Source: Clavaria fumosa (taxonomy: Eukaryota; Basidiomycota; Agaricomycetes; Agaricales; Clavariaceae). Taken from it: a DNA stretch of 64,000 bases. Positions within the stretch are counted from its first letter, which is position 1. Every line of letters starts with the position of its first letter. The DNA lies in NCBI GenBank assembly GCA_951802425.1, contig OX637803.1, positions 682,001 to 746,000 of the forward strand, read 5' to 3'. The notes beneath the pieces are model-generated. The model saw only the letters and a program-made list of their open reading frames with translations, searched no databases and was not told where the DNA came from. The translations under genes were made by a program, and so were the position numbers. This document shows, in pieces, positions 44,301 to 57,954 of the stretch.

Positions 44301-47300
44301 GATGTCGAGGGTGTCATCGTGTTGGATGTGAGCCAATGCGAAATGCTAGACACAATGAACGGAGAAGGCTCCGTCGCCGTCGTCATGTACAACGGTGATC
44401 CTCGCATCGAGAGCACCACGCGTTCACTGTCATCGGAAGAGTACCTCAAGTTGAACGCGTTTTTCTCCAAATACCCGGACGGCAAAATCTCCGAGGGAAT
44501 TGTCCCTCCCAGTTTCCGCCCCTTTTTACCAACTCATATACAATACGCGTTGAGTGCGTCTTACTGTGTTTTATACCACCGTTATATGCGACCATTCTGT
44601 GGGACTTACATGTGCTTTGACTAGCTGTTCCAATTTTCAATATCGACAAGCGGCCCTTCGCCCTCTTATGTGCTTACAATGCATCAGGGCTCACGAAACG
44701 ATTTGTAGGTCCTCCTTTGATATATATGGTCATTCTAGTGAACATCGCTCTCTTAATAGTTGGAGGGACATGAACTCTCGTACTTGCGCGCAATAGGTTA
44801 TCCTGACATATCAAATCATTCATCACCACTGACTATCTTCTATTAGGCGTTATTATACTCTCAGCCGTCTTGAAACGGCGAATGCTCTTAGCCGACAAGG
44901 CGAAAAGTCTATTTATATCGAAGTGAGTGATTATAACTGTGTCCTCTAGCTGCTCCAATTGACAGCACTTCGCAGCATTTCTCATGAGTTGCGGACCCCT
45001 TTACATGGAGTATGATCATCTGCAACTGCAAGGGATGAAGAATTCCGTCTTATGGTTCCATCTGTAGATTCTGGCTGCAGCGGAGCTCTTAAACGAGACT
45101 CCGCTCAATCACAGCCAAGCTTCGTTTTTGCAAACCGTCCAAGCTTGTGGGACGTCTCTAGTAGAAACCGTAAACCACGTCCTCGACTTCACCAAATTAA
45201 GTGGAAATGCCAAATCAGGAGGTGTCGAGAATGCCATACTGCCCGCCAAGTGAGGTAGTCCTTTTCAGTGCTTCTCGTGCTCATCACGCAATCTTTGCAG
45301 AGTCGATCTTATTCAACTTATCGAAGAGGCGGTGGATGGATGTTGGATTGGCCACCGTGCCCGAATGGTTGCGCTACATGACTTCGACATTGGCAGTGTC
45401 TATTCGCCACCCAAGGATAACTCCATTTTCTCAATCCCTATCAAGCTGACACAACATGTCGAGACAGTCGTCGATATCAGTTACGAAAAACGCGTAAGCC
45501 TCCGCATTATCACAACACGGTGCATTATACCGATCCCTTCTAGGGTTGGGTTGTCATATGCGAGAAAGGTGGCATTCGGCGTGTCCTGATGAATCTGCTT
45601 GGCAACAGTTTGAAATTTACGACAGTACGTTACCTCTCATGTATAGTTGAGCCTCGGCGCGGGGGTGATTGTCGATCCATAGGACGGCTTTGTGCACGTG
45701 TCACTCCATCAACTACCACGGAGCGAGGACACACCACCAAGTAAAGTTACACTCGAACTCTCCATCGCTGATACTGGCAAGGTATTCTTCTCACACTTTC
45801 GTGATGATAATTTTTCAAAATGAACATATTTAGGGCATCAGTCAGGCGTTTCTGAAGGCATGTCGAATTCGCGAGAAAGAAACCGCCTTGCTCACCTTCC
45901 GTTCAAATTATAGAACCAATTGTTTCACCCGTTCTCTCAGGAAAATCCTCTTCAAACTGGCACAGGACTTGGCTTGGCGATTGTCAACAGCATTGTTCAG
46001 TCCGAGAGTGTTGGGGGGAAAGTGGATGTCTCGAGTGAAGAAGGTGTCGGTACAGAAGTCAAAATTACTTTCCTTGCTGAGCTTGTGGAAGGCAGTGGTC
46101 CGAATCCGGAGACGAGCCTTTTACACTTTGACGATCCATCAAATCCGCCTTCGGTGTCCTTGCTTGGCTTCACTTCAGAACATAGAGGTACCCAATTACT
46201 TCGGAGAGTTTTGACGACGTGGCTGTCGTGGTGGGGTTTCAAGTTGCAGCCCAACGACCAGGAGGCTGGCGACATCATCCTGTTGAATGGCGATGATCTG
46301 TCTCCTGTTGAAGCCGCGACCCAGCGTCGTGACACAAGTCGACCTTTTGTCTGTCTGTCTGCCTCCCGTGGAAGCCCTCACATCTTGAACGCAGTCGACG
46401 ATCACGAACGAATAGGCGGATTCTGTCGAATCGTCCACAAACCGGGTGGCCCTTCTCGACTATGGTCTGTCATGAAGATTTGTCTACATGCGCTCAAAAT
46501 CCGGCGCAGCTCATCTGCGAGCTCCCAAGTTGATGTTGGATGTATATCCGAATCATTCAAGCGCGATTCCGACGATGCTAGCGTATCAGGCATCCCTTTG
46601 CCTCGCCGCAACTCGGGCAGCGACAGCTCAGCCGGCATCCCTCCCTTCCGCCCTCCGATAGTGCGCTCAAGCACTGCTCATCCCTTCACAGCCGAATGGA
46701 AGGTATTATCAACTACGCCTGAGCGCGACGAATCAGAAACCCTTTCGAACCGTAGAAGTTTCGCTTCCGATACGACTGAGCCATACACTGCAGTGGAATC
46801 AGGGCCAACAGTCGCATTTGGGAGTGATGGAACATTGCTGCATTCTTCCATTGGAACTATTGACACTGAACAACGTTTCCGCGTCCTCGTCGTAGAGGAC
46901 AATGCCATCCTCCGGAACCTATTGTACGTCAATTTTATAAAATGTCGTCGAACTTGGAAACTGAATAACATGACCAGAGTCAAATGGCTTCAGAAAAAGG
47001 TTCGTGATATGGGACTACATACGAAACGGAAACATTCAGTGTCGTTGACAGGGCTTTGAATACCGTGATGCTGAAGACGGTCAGAGCGGCGTGGCTATAT
47101 TCGAGCAGTATGGACCCTTCGAGCATGTGCTTTCCTTGCCACTTGCAGCTGTCTCTCACACTTTCATAGCATCGTCCTCCTAGATATGTCCATGCCAATT
47201 CTAGACGGTATTTCCTTTCCCGTTTCTTGGTACGCCTTCAATCTAAATCACCATCATCAAAGGCATTGGTGCTAGTAAAGAAATCCGGCGAATTGAATCA

Positions 47301-47528
47301 GCTCGCGCCAAGACGTCTCCAGCCGCTCGCCCAACTCGGATACTTGCCTTAACTGGTATGTCCTCCAAGGAAGACAAACACAGAGCGTTCACAGCTGGAG
47401 TCGATGGCTAGTATGTACCGTATTCCCAGCGACCCGTGATGCGCACTGACGCATTTTGCGGACCCAGCCTGGTCAAGCCCGTCGCGTTCAAAACTTTGGA
47501 AGAAATGTTTCACAAGCTCGGCGCCTAA
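41393..47528 (+). CDS. GAF-domain hybrid histidine kinase with C-terminal receiver
   Basis: This cytosolic two-component phosphorelay sensor is about 1,600 residues. ATG 41393 begins [14 protein letters not shown] Ser/Pro-rich N-terminal half (41393-43200) lacks known domains; [14 protein letters not shown] (near 41935) starts its conserved part. A GAF domain begins at [19 protein letters not shown] (about 43245) and includes [22 protein letters not shown] and [12 protein letters not shown]; a second GAF-like region (VYERAAKLV...GVIVLDVSQ) spans 44250-44340. The H-box, split by introns, is [13 protein letters not shown] with His near 44985. The ATPase has [14 protein letters not shown] (45957-46000). 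After a Ser-rich spacer, the receiver has RVLVVEDN (46880-46905), phospho-Asp in [11 protein letters not shown] (about 47180-47205) and LVKPV Lys (47470). No transmembrane helix, so it senses an internal or diffusible signal. Group assignment not made. Confidence 0.9.
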
Positions 47529-47885
47529 GCGCTGCAGGATCGTTTCGCTTTGCCTTCCTTTTCCATTCGGTTTTGGTACAATTTTCGTTACGGCTAGACG
47601 ACCATACACTACTACCTATGCTATTTGTCACTAAATGATTTGCACCGTCAATTTCTTTTACTCTCACCGCCATCTTGTATCCTAGGTCCAACGACGAAAT
47701 TACACGTAGTCATCTGCTACTGTCGCATTCGCCAACATTTTTTTATTGTGTCAGCGTATAAAAACACGCCAACGAGGAGCGCTCTTTCTTACGACGAGCC
47801 TTCACTTTTTTGTTCGTTGATGCATTATGTTGCAATAGGGCAGCTTGGTACAACGAAGCCAAGTGCAGGTTTGCAAGCCGCAAGC
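47529..47885. other. convergent 3' region, histidine kinase / homocitrate synthase
   Basis: These 357 bp hold two 3' UTRs. No coding signal; open frames here are short. Confidence 0.4.
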
Positions 47886-49797
<1,912 letters not shown>

Positions 49798-50063
49798 TTC
49801 TGTGATTCTAGAGCAGTAATAAATGACCAGACCAAGTGGGAAGAGAGTGAGGGGAAACCGGAATGTGCGAGTCTCGATGCGGAAGAGAAATAAGGCGCAA
49901 TCCACGACCACGCGTGACTACACTCGCTCAGGACATCGACAACAGGGGCAATTCAAATGGTCGGATTTATTCGGGTCAAACTTTCCTCGCTCACCCGTCG
50001 TCGCTATTACACCCAGGAAATTTGTAGTAGTAATGATTCAGGGCTTTCCCCATCAGTGTTAGT

Positions 50064-50759
50064 TTAAATGACTCGACGTTCACATCTCGTCTCGGCGTGG
50101 ACACCTTCGCAAGCCATATCACAGTAGGGCATAGCGCACCGCTTGCATTTGTATCGGCCCCAGTAACCGCAGACTGAACATAACAATCTAGGAGGTTCAC
50201 GCGGAGGTGGACTGACGGCAGTGAGGTAGGTGGGAACGTGAGGAGGAAGGTTCGCGATTCCCTGTAGTGTATACACGTCGGTTGGGTTCAAAATCACATA
50301 CGAGGACGACGACGTCGACCCACTCACGCTCTCCTCAATAAGCGTTGCCAGATTTTTCTTATACAACAGAGCGGTTCGCACGTTCATGCTCGACTTCTTC
50401 TTCTTTCCAACAGCTCCCGCGAGAACGTTTCGTTTGTCTGAAATCGTCTGTCTCGCCCTCGCGTTTCCGCCGCCGCCGCCGCCGCTATGATCCTCATCGA
50501 AGAGCAGGCGGGAACTATCCGCATAGTTCGTGCGCTGTGGTCATTCAAAAATGTTGTATAGTCAGTTATAGCTTTTCATGCAAACCTCTAGTTCGTCGAG
50601 ATGCTTCTTAGTCCGACTAGCGATAATCTCGGGGTCGAGGTTGGCCTTGGGTACATTTTGCGCCCGTCGAAAATCTGCAATTGCACGTTAGTACGGGTGT
50701 CGTAAGAGTATAAGAGTACCCAATCACTCACGCTGTTCTCTGACCCTTTTCGCCGGCAT
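50064..50759 (-). CDS. VPS71: HIT-type zinc finger protein, SWR1 subunit Vps71/ZNHIT1
   Basis: This subunit of the SWR1 remodeller deposits H2A.Z. ATG 50759 gives MPAKRVREQ, spliced (GTGAGT...GCAATTGCAG) to HFRRAQNVPKANLDPEIIAS and RTKKHLDELE. The next exon has a poly-Gly run (GGGGGGG), then RARQTISDKRNVLAG, KKKKSSMNVRTALLYKKNLA and TLIEES. The C-terminal HIT zinc finger reads CSVCGYWGRYKCKRC...YCDMACEGVHAETRC (50205-50075) with the full set of Cys/His ligands. It ends ERRVI before TAA 50064-50066. About 190 residues, close to ZNHIT1. Divergent from the CBL-MVK gene with only 171 bp between start codons. Confidence 0.9.
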
Positions 50760-50930
50760 CCACTGTGACGTCGAACGTTGTGGTAAGGCGCATACACGCT
50801 GCCCAAAGCGGGTAATACCGATTGTAGATCGCTTAGCGTGCCACTGGGAGTTTTGCATGTCGCAATAGTCTCATCACCAGCAACGTGAACGACAGACGTT
50901 CAACGGAGTACCCGCACTCACCGGCTCCAG

Positions 50931-53900
50931 ATGTCGTCAGGCTCGGTGGTGGATGGCTTGCCCACACCAGAACCTGACTCTCCCTACAGACCGCGTAGGC
51001 CCTACCGCTTCTCCACTCTCTGCGCGACGGTGGAGAGCCCCGGTGAGAACCACAGAGATCAGCACGGCAGCTCTACAGTGCCAATATACCAAACGGCCAC
51101 GTTCAGAGGCGTAGCTGGAGAGTACGACTACACGAGAAGTGGAAACCCGACGAGGACCCATCTCGGTTAGACTCCCGCGCATTCCATCGTACAACCTCTG
51201 TGCTCATCTCGTTCCCAGAACACCACATCGCAAAAATATCAAACGCGCAACATGCGTTCGCCGTGTCCTCAGGCATGGCCGCCCTGGACATCATCCTGCG
51301 CAGACTCAAGCCTGGCGATGAAGTCGTCGCCGGTGACGACCTATATGGTGGAACAAATCGCCTCCTCAAGTACCTCGCCACCCATGGTGGAGTCGTCGTT
51401 CATCATGTCGACACCACCGACACATCAACGGTACCTTCTTGTCTCAACGCAGAAAAAACTGCCATGGTCCTCCTCGAGAGCCCCACTAACCCTCTCCTGA
51501 AAATTGTGGACATCGCCTACATCAGCAAACTGTGCAAGGAGAGGGCGCCTCGCGCCGTGATTGTCGTCGACAACACTATGATGAGCCCCTACTTGCAACG
51601 GCCTCTGGAACACGGTGCAGACATCGTGTACGATTCGGGCACGAAATATCTCAGTGGCCATCATGATCTCATGGCCGGCGTCATCACTTGCAACCGTGAC
51701 GACTTGGCCAAGGTGCCGTCCATTTCTTCCCTTTTCCAGTTCATCCTCTAAAACCGTCAAATGTGCGAAGGAAATCGCTTTCGTCATCAATGCCGTTGGA
51801 AATGCGCTCAGCCCATTCGACTCGTTCCTTCTTCTTCGGGGCTGCAAAACGCTCGCGGTGCGTATGGATCGCCAGCAAGCGACCGCTTTGCAGGTCGCAA
51901 CCACGCTGTATCGTCTCGGGTTCCAGGTATTCTACCCGGGTCTCGCGCACCACCCGAACCGCCGCATCCACGAGCGCATTGCTGACGGTGCCGGGGCCGT
52001 GCTCAGCTTTACTACTGGCGACAAGGCACTCAGCCAGCGCATCGTCGGCGCCACTCGGCTCTGGGGAATCACTGTCAGCTTCGGTTGTGTCAACTCTCTC
52101 ATCAGCATGCCTTGCGTCATGTCGTGAGTTTTCCCGCCGGGGCACTTCTTCCCCCAATTGCTAATTTAATTTCAAATCAATCTCTGCTGTGCTGGAATCA
52201 ACGGTTCGCATATTCCAGGCATGCCTCGATCGATGCCGCAACCCGAGCCGCTCGTGGCCTTCCCGAGGACATCATCCGCCTCTGTGTTGGCATCGAAGAT
52301 GCGGATGATCTTATCTGCGATCTCGAGAATGCGTTGTTTGAAGCAGGCGCCATCTTCCTTACCCCCGACCGCACATACTTCCGCACTAGTCTACCGGAAG
52401 CCATCAGCCAAGCCGTCGGAAAGCTCACCACCGTCACCCCAGTGGTCACCACCATTTCCCAAAATGAACCATCAGCACAAATACGCGATGGAGAAAGCAG
52501 GGAGTGGCTCGTCAGCGCACCTGGCAAGGTAATCTTGTTTGGGGAGCATGCCGTCGTCCATGGGGTGGTGAGGATCCCTCTAATATTGCTTTTCCATTTT
52601 GTGGGAGGTCTGTGTTGATGAATCACGGTAGACCGCCGTGGCTGCGTCCGTCGATCTTCGTTGTTACGGCCTCGCCTCGCCACGCCATGATGGGAAGCTT
52701 TCTGTGCTTTTTCCTGATCTAAATTACAGTGGTGAATGGCAAATCGACAAGCTTCCGTGGGACGCTGTGACGCCTGTTGATCCTGGTATGGAGCACGCTG
52801 AGCACCTCGACACTGCTCTCGTGGAAGCTATCACACAACATCTGACGATCGATGCTGCGGATCACAAGTCGAAAGGCGCTACTCTGGCTTTCCTTTATCT
52901 GTATTTGACATTGGCACATGGAAATAGAAGGTACTGATCCTCTCACTCTTTAGTTACCCCCCTTGACTCTGTTCCTAGACCGTCATTCAATTTCACTTCT
53001 CGGTCAACCCTGCCCATCGGCGCCGGCCTCGGCTCGTCGGCCTCTTTCTCTGCCTGTGCCGCGACGGCCATACTGCTCGTCAACGGACGCATTGCCGTCC
53101 CTCCCCTTCCCTTCCCTTCAAGCGAACGCCATGTCCACGTCTCGCACCAAGGCCGGCGCGCGCTGCCACTGACGTTCGCGGACGAGGTCAATCGCTGGGC
53201 TTTCGTCGCCGAGAAGATTCTGCACGGCACGCCGAGCGGCGTAGACAATAGTGTCGCGGTGTATGGAGGTGCACTGGCGTATACGAAGCCAGGTTTTGGG
53301 AAGAGGAGCGGGATGGAAACCGTCTCCGGGTACCAGCGCCATGTTTCTGCAAATTGTGACGGAGCGGGACTGACTGGATCTTTTTTTCTTCTTGTCAGAT
53401 TCAAATCGCTGCGATTCCTGCTTACTGACTCGAAAGTTCCTCGGGACACTAAACGTCTCGTCGCTGGTGTGTCAGAGAAGAAGCAACAGGTACGCTCTTG
53501 TGCGCGCTGACTGATAGTCGTTCTCATACTCTGTTCGAAATTGTGCTAGGAACCAGAAATAGTGAATGAGATTCTGGTCGCGATTCAAAGCATCTCCGAT
53601 GAGGCTCGACGTCTTCTAGCCGACCCAGAGCTTCCTCGCGCTGAGATACTTTCCGCACTCTCGGTACGGGCTTTGAGAATGAATACACGTTTCACTCATC
53701 TTGATCTACGTTTCCTTAATGGTGCAGAAATTGATCGAAGAGAATCACGATTACCTCATACAACTAGGCGTCTCTCATCCCACGCTAGAATCTATCAAGT
53801 TGATCACCAAGAAATTTGGGTTGAGTACCAAGTTGACCGGCGCCGGGGGTGGCGGATGTGCAGTTACACTCGTCCCAGACGGTACGGGGGTCTCTCTTTC

Positions 53901-54244
53901 CTTTTTCTTTCTCTTTGTAAATTGTCACGGGGGCGCCTCTTGGTCTGACGACTCGTCCTTGTGTAGATTTCGAACAGGCCTCTCTCGACGCGCTCGCCGC
54001 CGAGCTTGCGGCCGCGAAGTTCCGGCCCTACTTCACCTCGGTGGGTGGCAGTGGCCTCGGCGTCCTCTCTCCGCACCTGCAGCATCGCGCGGACCACGGC
54101 TCCACCACTGCCGTCACCCCAGACAACGAGGAGGGCGCTGTAGATGGAATTTGCACGTCCTCGCTGCTCGACAAATTTACATCTGAGAAAGTTGGGAGGC
54201 TGGGCGAATGGGCGCAGGCGCGTGGCCGCTGGTTGTACACATAG
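50931..54244 (+). CDS. STR3-ERG12: fused cystathionine beta-lyase / mevalonate kinase
   Basis: One reading frame encodes two enzymes. The PLP-dependent cystathionine beta-lyase part (50931 to about 52345) starts MSSGSVVDGLPTPEPDSPYR and has PIYQTATFRG, YDYTRSGNPTRTHLEHHIAK, SSGMAALD, DLYGGTNRLL, ESPTNPLLKIVDI, VVDNTMMSPYLQRP, the lysine motif YDSGTKYLSGHHDLMAGV and, after splicing, MPCVMSHASIDAATRA. Its last exon continues without stop or Met from GIEDADDLICDLENAL through a ~45-residue linker to SREWLVSAPGKVILFGEHAV, the N-terminus of mevalonate kinase. GHMP motifs: PIGAGLGSSASFSACA (53011-53060), GTPSGVDNSVAVYGG, KLTGAGGGGCAVTL (53830-53870). It ends GRWLYT before TAG 54242-54244. The first enzyme makes homocysteine; the second phosphorylates mevalonate for sterols and terpenes. 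The joint product would be about 900 residues. Confidence 0.87.
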
Positions 54245-54732
54245 CGAAAGAAAAAGAAAGCATGCCCAATGTAGGTATGGAGGAGGGAAAAGAAATGTGC
54301 GTGTAAAACGTAGAACATTTGAATCTGTAATGTTTCCCCGCTGGCGTTATGGTGGTGTCGTTCGTCTGGCGGGAATCCCCTTCCTCGCACTGTTTGATCC
54401 TGTCTGTGGGTGGGGTAGAGCTTGCGGGGGCACGAACGAATGAACAAACGTCTAGATTACACGCATGGACTACGGGTAGCAGCTGGCATATATGTACAGA
54501 TGCGTTCCTTCCTTCCCTCTAATCTTACAAAAGGTCAAAGACAGATATAAGAGCACTACACATATGAGAGATACGTAAGAATTCTGAGGCGTACAGAGGG
54601 CATATATGATGGTATCGTATCGGCTTGCATTGAACAACGTGCAACCATCCTTCACAGTTTCAACAGGAGATACATGTCAGACATAACATCACGCAGAGAT
54701 GAAAGAGATGGAGAAACCACAATCCCGACAAC
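54245..54732. other. convergent 3' region, MVK / sesquiterpene synthase
   Basis: These 488 bp separate the tails of two genes and are moderately A/T-rich (54480-54680). No coding content. Confidence 0.4.
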
Positions 54733-56010
54733 TCAAAGGAAGTCTTCTGGCGAGCCAGGAGGACGCAGCACGACGAGCCGGGTGCGTTGTACCGTGCGAT
54801 GGTGCCGGCCAAAATAGCGCTGGGTCTCGAAGCTCCAGTCGAGGTTGCCGCGTATCCAGTGCTCGAGCGCCGCGACGTAGCGCGCGACGTCCGCGTCGAC
54901 GCCGGCCCCCCACGACGGCAGCCGCGCCTTGTCCGTGAAGAAGCGGTCCATCAGCTTCTTGAAGTGGACGCCGACGCGGTCCGCGGCCTGTTGGAGCGTG
55001 CAGCCATACTCGCGCATCAGCACCGTGACGACATTGTTGCCGCTGTGCCCCTTCGCTTGCTCCATATCGTATGAATAAACGTCCTGGCCAGACCAAGGAT
55101 TTAGGAATTGTAAGGAATTTTCTTGTTGAGATGAGGATGCTCACATTAGCCCAACATACAGCGTCGCAAGCCGCCCAATAAATAGACATAAAAATAGGGT
55201 CCCGGAATACCTCGTCGGGGAGATCAACGTCCAGGACATATTCGAAAAGCCCAAAACATAACCGGGCGGCGCTGTTCTCGCGCCGAAGGGGGGTATAAGA
55301 TGCGAGACTTAGAACTTCACCTCGCTCCCGGAGCTCTGCTTCTGTTGTCACCGCGTCCACGTAATGACAGCAGTGGTTTAGGAAGCGTTTAAGGCTAAGG
55401 GGACCGGCCGACTCGACCAGACGAGCGCGAAAGCTGTTCAGATTGAAATCGAGTTAGACTCTTGGAGGACTGCACGAAAGGAAAGACCACACACTCTCTA
55501 GTCAGCGACGTAAGTATAGATTGTTGGTCCGAGTCAGAATCTTGCATGGCACTGAGGAAGATATCTCCAGTGCGACGCGCGTCTTGTCCATTTTGATCAT
55601 CGCTAATTTCGTCAAGAACGAAAAGAAGGTTGACCTAGAACCAAAAACAATGTACCTCATTAGACGTGTCGCGGTTAGAACCTCGAATACACACAAAATC
55701 GCACACGGTCCGGAATTTCGAGTAGCCGGCGTACGGGTAGGTATGAGAGACGAGAAGCTCATTGCAGCCTTGCACGAAGAAGGCCCGCTTGCGATCCGTG
55801 AAAGGGCATTGTTGGTTGATCCACTCTCGCGATTCGGCGCCCGCTTCTTGGTAATGCGGGTTGGTCGAGCTCGCAAGCGGACACAGTGCGGGGAGGTCCG
55901 GGAGAACGAAAAACTTCTAGGGGCGAGTTGCGTGTCCACCTGTCCGTTAGGCAAGCCAAAGGGTGGCAGAGCCCCAAAGAGAACCCACTCACCTGTTTGA
56001 GCGCTGGCAT
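54733..56010 (-). CDS. sesquiterpene synthase (type I terpene cyclase)
   Basis: This class I cyclase is expected to convert farnesyl diphosphate to a sesquiterpene. ATG 56010 begins MPALKQ, spliced (GTGAGT...CCCCTAG) to [19 protein letters not shown], then [20 protein letters not shown] and [18 protein letters not shown]. The next exon carries the aspartate-rich metal motif in [13 protein letters not shown] (about 55630-55590). Later: [39 protein letters not shown], and the NSE triad [10 protein letters not shown], restored by removing a GTGAGC...TGGCCAG intron (near 55078-55142). [19 protein letters not shown] and [14 protein letters not shown] (with the C-terminal RY pair) follow. It ends GSPEDFL at 54733. 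About 340 residues with all catalytic motifs present. Product not predictable. The neighbour on the other strand ends in mevalonate kinase. Confidence 0.92.
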
Positions 56011-56873
56011 GTCGATCAGTGTTGTGCCTTACGGGTTAGCTGAGGAAGCGACGTCTTGTCCGTCGTCTGGCGTTGGAAGGGGGAAGATTGAGCGCTCCAG
56101 GGAAATTACGAGCCGTCCGAAGATCACGTCCGGTCGGATGCAAAAAGAAACGCTGCATCCCTCCCTTTAACCAACTTGCCCTGTCCCTGGGAAAACCAGT
56201 CACTAATCCCTACTGACATATTTATCCGGTGCTCCATTTCGGTGACAACACAGCGCGTTTTGCGCGCGCCCTATGTCCGAGGGACCGACCGACGGGGGTC
56301 CAGCGGAGACTGAGACGCTGGACAGCGTGAAATATGTTGCACATCGTCTTCAGGTGAAATGGCTTATCTGATGCAAGGCCATTTGAAGTTAGTACGAGCC
56401 CGGGGGAGAATTTAATGGCACCCACACAGATCCTCTCCGCAGTCCTTGTTCGGGTGCGGGGCTGCCTCGTGTCTTTCCTGACGGGCGACATTTGTTGTGA
56501 CAGCAATGTCCATTTGTCACAAAGCAACGCGCCCTGACTGGGACGACTCAGAAAAAAACAAAGGGTTCAGTGGCTCATTCGTTACTGTTGTTCATTCAGT
56601 CATGATACATAAGACATATATTGCATATAGTGTCTGTCTTGTTCATACAAGAATTTTATTCTACACACCAGTCAAATAACAAGGACGATCCCACAACGAC
56701 ATTTCCCCAGGGTCAAGCCCTCGGTTAGTGGGCCGGGCGTGCCGAAGTGACTTTTGACATCTAAAATCACCAACGGCAACAGCCAACGATGAGAAAAAAA
56801 AGGGAGGAAGAGATATCACTAGGCGTCGCATGTGCAAGCCAGACACATACTATATAGGCGCCCAGAAGGCACA
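56011..56873. other. 0.86 kb intergenic region, RPB5 3' to terpene synthase promoter
   Basis: This stretch lies between tandem minus-strand genes and should contain the terpene synthase promoter. Open frames (56222-56527 minus; 56497-56679 plus) show no family motifs. Nothing further seen. Confidence 0.4.
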
Positions 56874-57954
56874 TTAAAAGCAAATCCGATAGCTTGCATA
56901 CCGTCCACTCGTCTCGCTTGGCCGGGTGATCTTGACGACCTGCCCGCGCCGCAACCCATAATACCGAGCCACCGGATCCGCCAATTGAATTCGCGGCAGC
57001 TGCGTTTCCTTTAAGCGACTTTGGGAAAGCATCAGGGATTGTATTTAGTTTTTTCAATTGGGCACCATGGTCAGATGCCAAGAGCGACGTTCCCAAAGGA
57101 GAGCGGGGACAACGCACTACTTTTGCAATAACGCCGTCTTCTCCTCAGGCGTCAACACTTTGTGCTCGGGTACGAGAGTATGGCTCGTGATGTTCACAAG
57201 CAGATCGGCCTCGGAGAACTCTTCTAGCCGGTACTGCGAGGCCATGGCGACGATGACCTGTTACAACCAGTCGGTGAGAGGGCCGCCACGGCATTCAATC
57301 GAGCGAAATGGGCTTACTTTTCGTGCGGACGGTGTCATGTTCCCCGGGAACACGATGATGCCGCGTTGGATGCTTTTCTCTTCCAGGATATTCAGCAATC
57401 TACACAGAGTCAAGAATGGCAGCAGATGAAAAATATATGAAATGAGAAAAGTGATGAGCTGACAACCGCACACGCGCCGCGAGGCCCGGGACTGCGGGAA
57501 GTGCGTACTTTCTCATCGTCTTGACACCGACGCTCCGCTCGTCCGAGAAGAAGACGAATATCTGGTCCGTCGGGTTCGCCTCCGAGTTGGTGAAGAAGTT
57601 CAGCTGGTTGCGGCTAGTAGAGAAGAGGACGCCGGGCGTCGTTCGTCAACATTGGCCTCCTCACAGCGACTGCAAACAGGTAGTGCGTGTTGGCCTGTCG
57701 TGCGACTCACTCTACCGTACCCGTATGGTTCGCGTACTGGTTGCGGAACGCTACGAGATCCATATGAATCTCCTCGTCCGCGACTTGGTATCCCTGGTTG
57801 CGAGAGGAAAAACAAAAGAGAAAAAGGGCACCGCGTGATGAGCGACATTATACGATGAGGCGCGCAAGACGGAGTGGCTGACTCTATCCCTGACGAGCTC
57901 ATGAATGGTCCGGTTCACCTTCCACAGTTTGGCAGACTCGTCCCCCTCCGCCAT
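56874..57954 (-). CDS. RPB5: RNA polymerase I/II/III common subunit Rpb5 (RPABC1)
   Basis: This is the shared 24-25 kDa subunit of the three nuclear RNA polymerases. ATG 57954 gives [24 protein letters not shown], then [20 protein letters not shown]. Next: [100 protein letters not shown]...[20 protein letters not shown] and [14 protein letters not shown]. The C-terminal assembly domain ([17 protein letters not shown]) is the hallmark. The stop is at 56874-56876. Around six exons of modest size; about 230 residues, close to yeast. Confidence 0.92.

Noticed and set aside
49798..49911. Homocitrate synthase N-terminal extension to 49911
   Set aside because: There is no ATG in this extension and its hydrophobic translation is unlike the family; the start at 49797 fits.
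52464..52532. Separate mevalonate kinase start at the ATG at 52464 or 52488
   Set aside because: Both ATGs are in a different frame from the kinase motif, and there is no room for an intron to correct the frame before APGKVILFGEHAV at about 52510.
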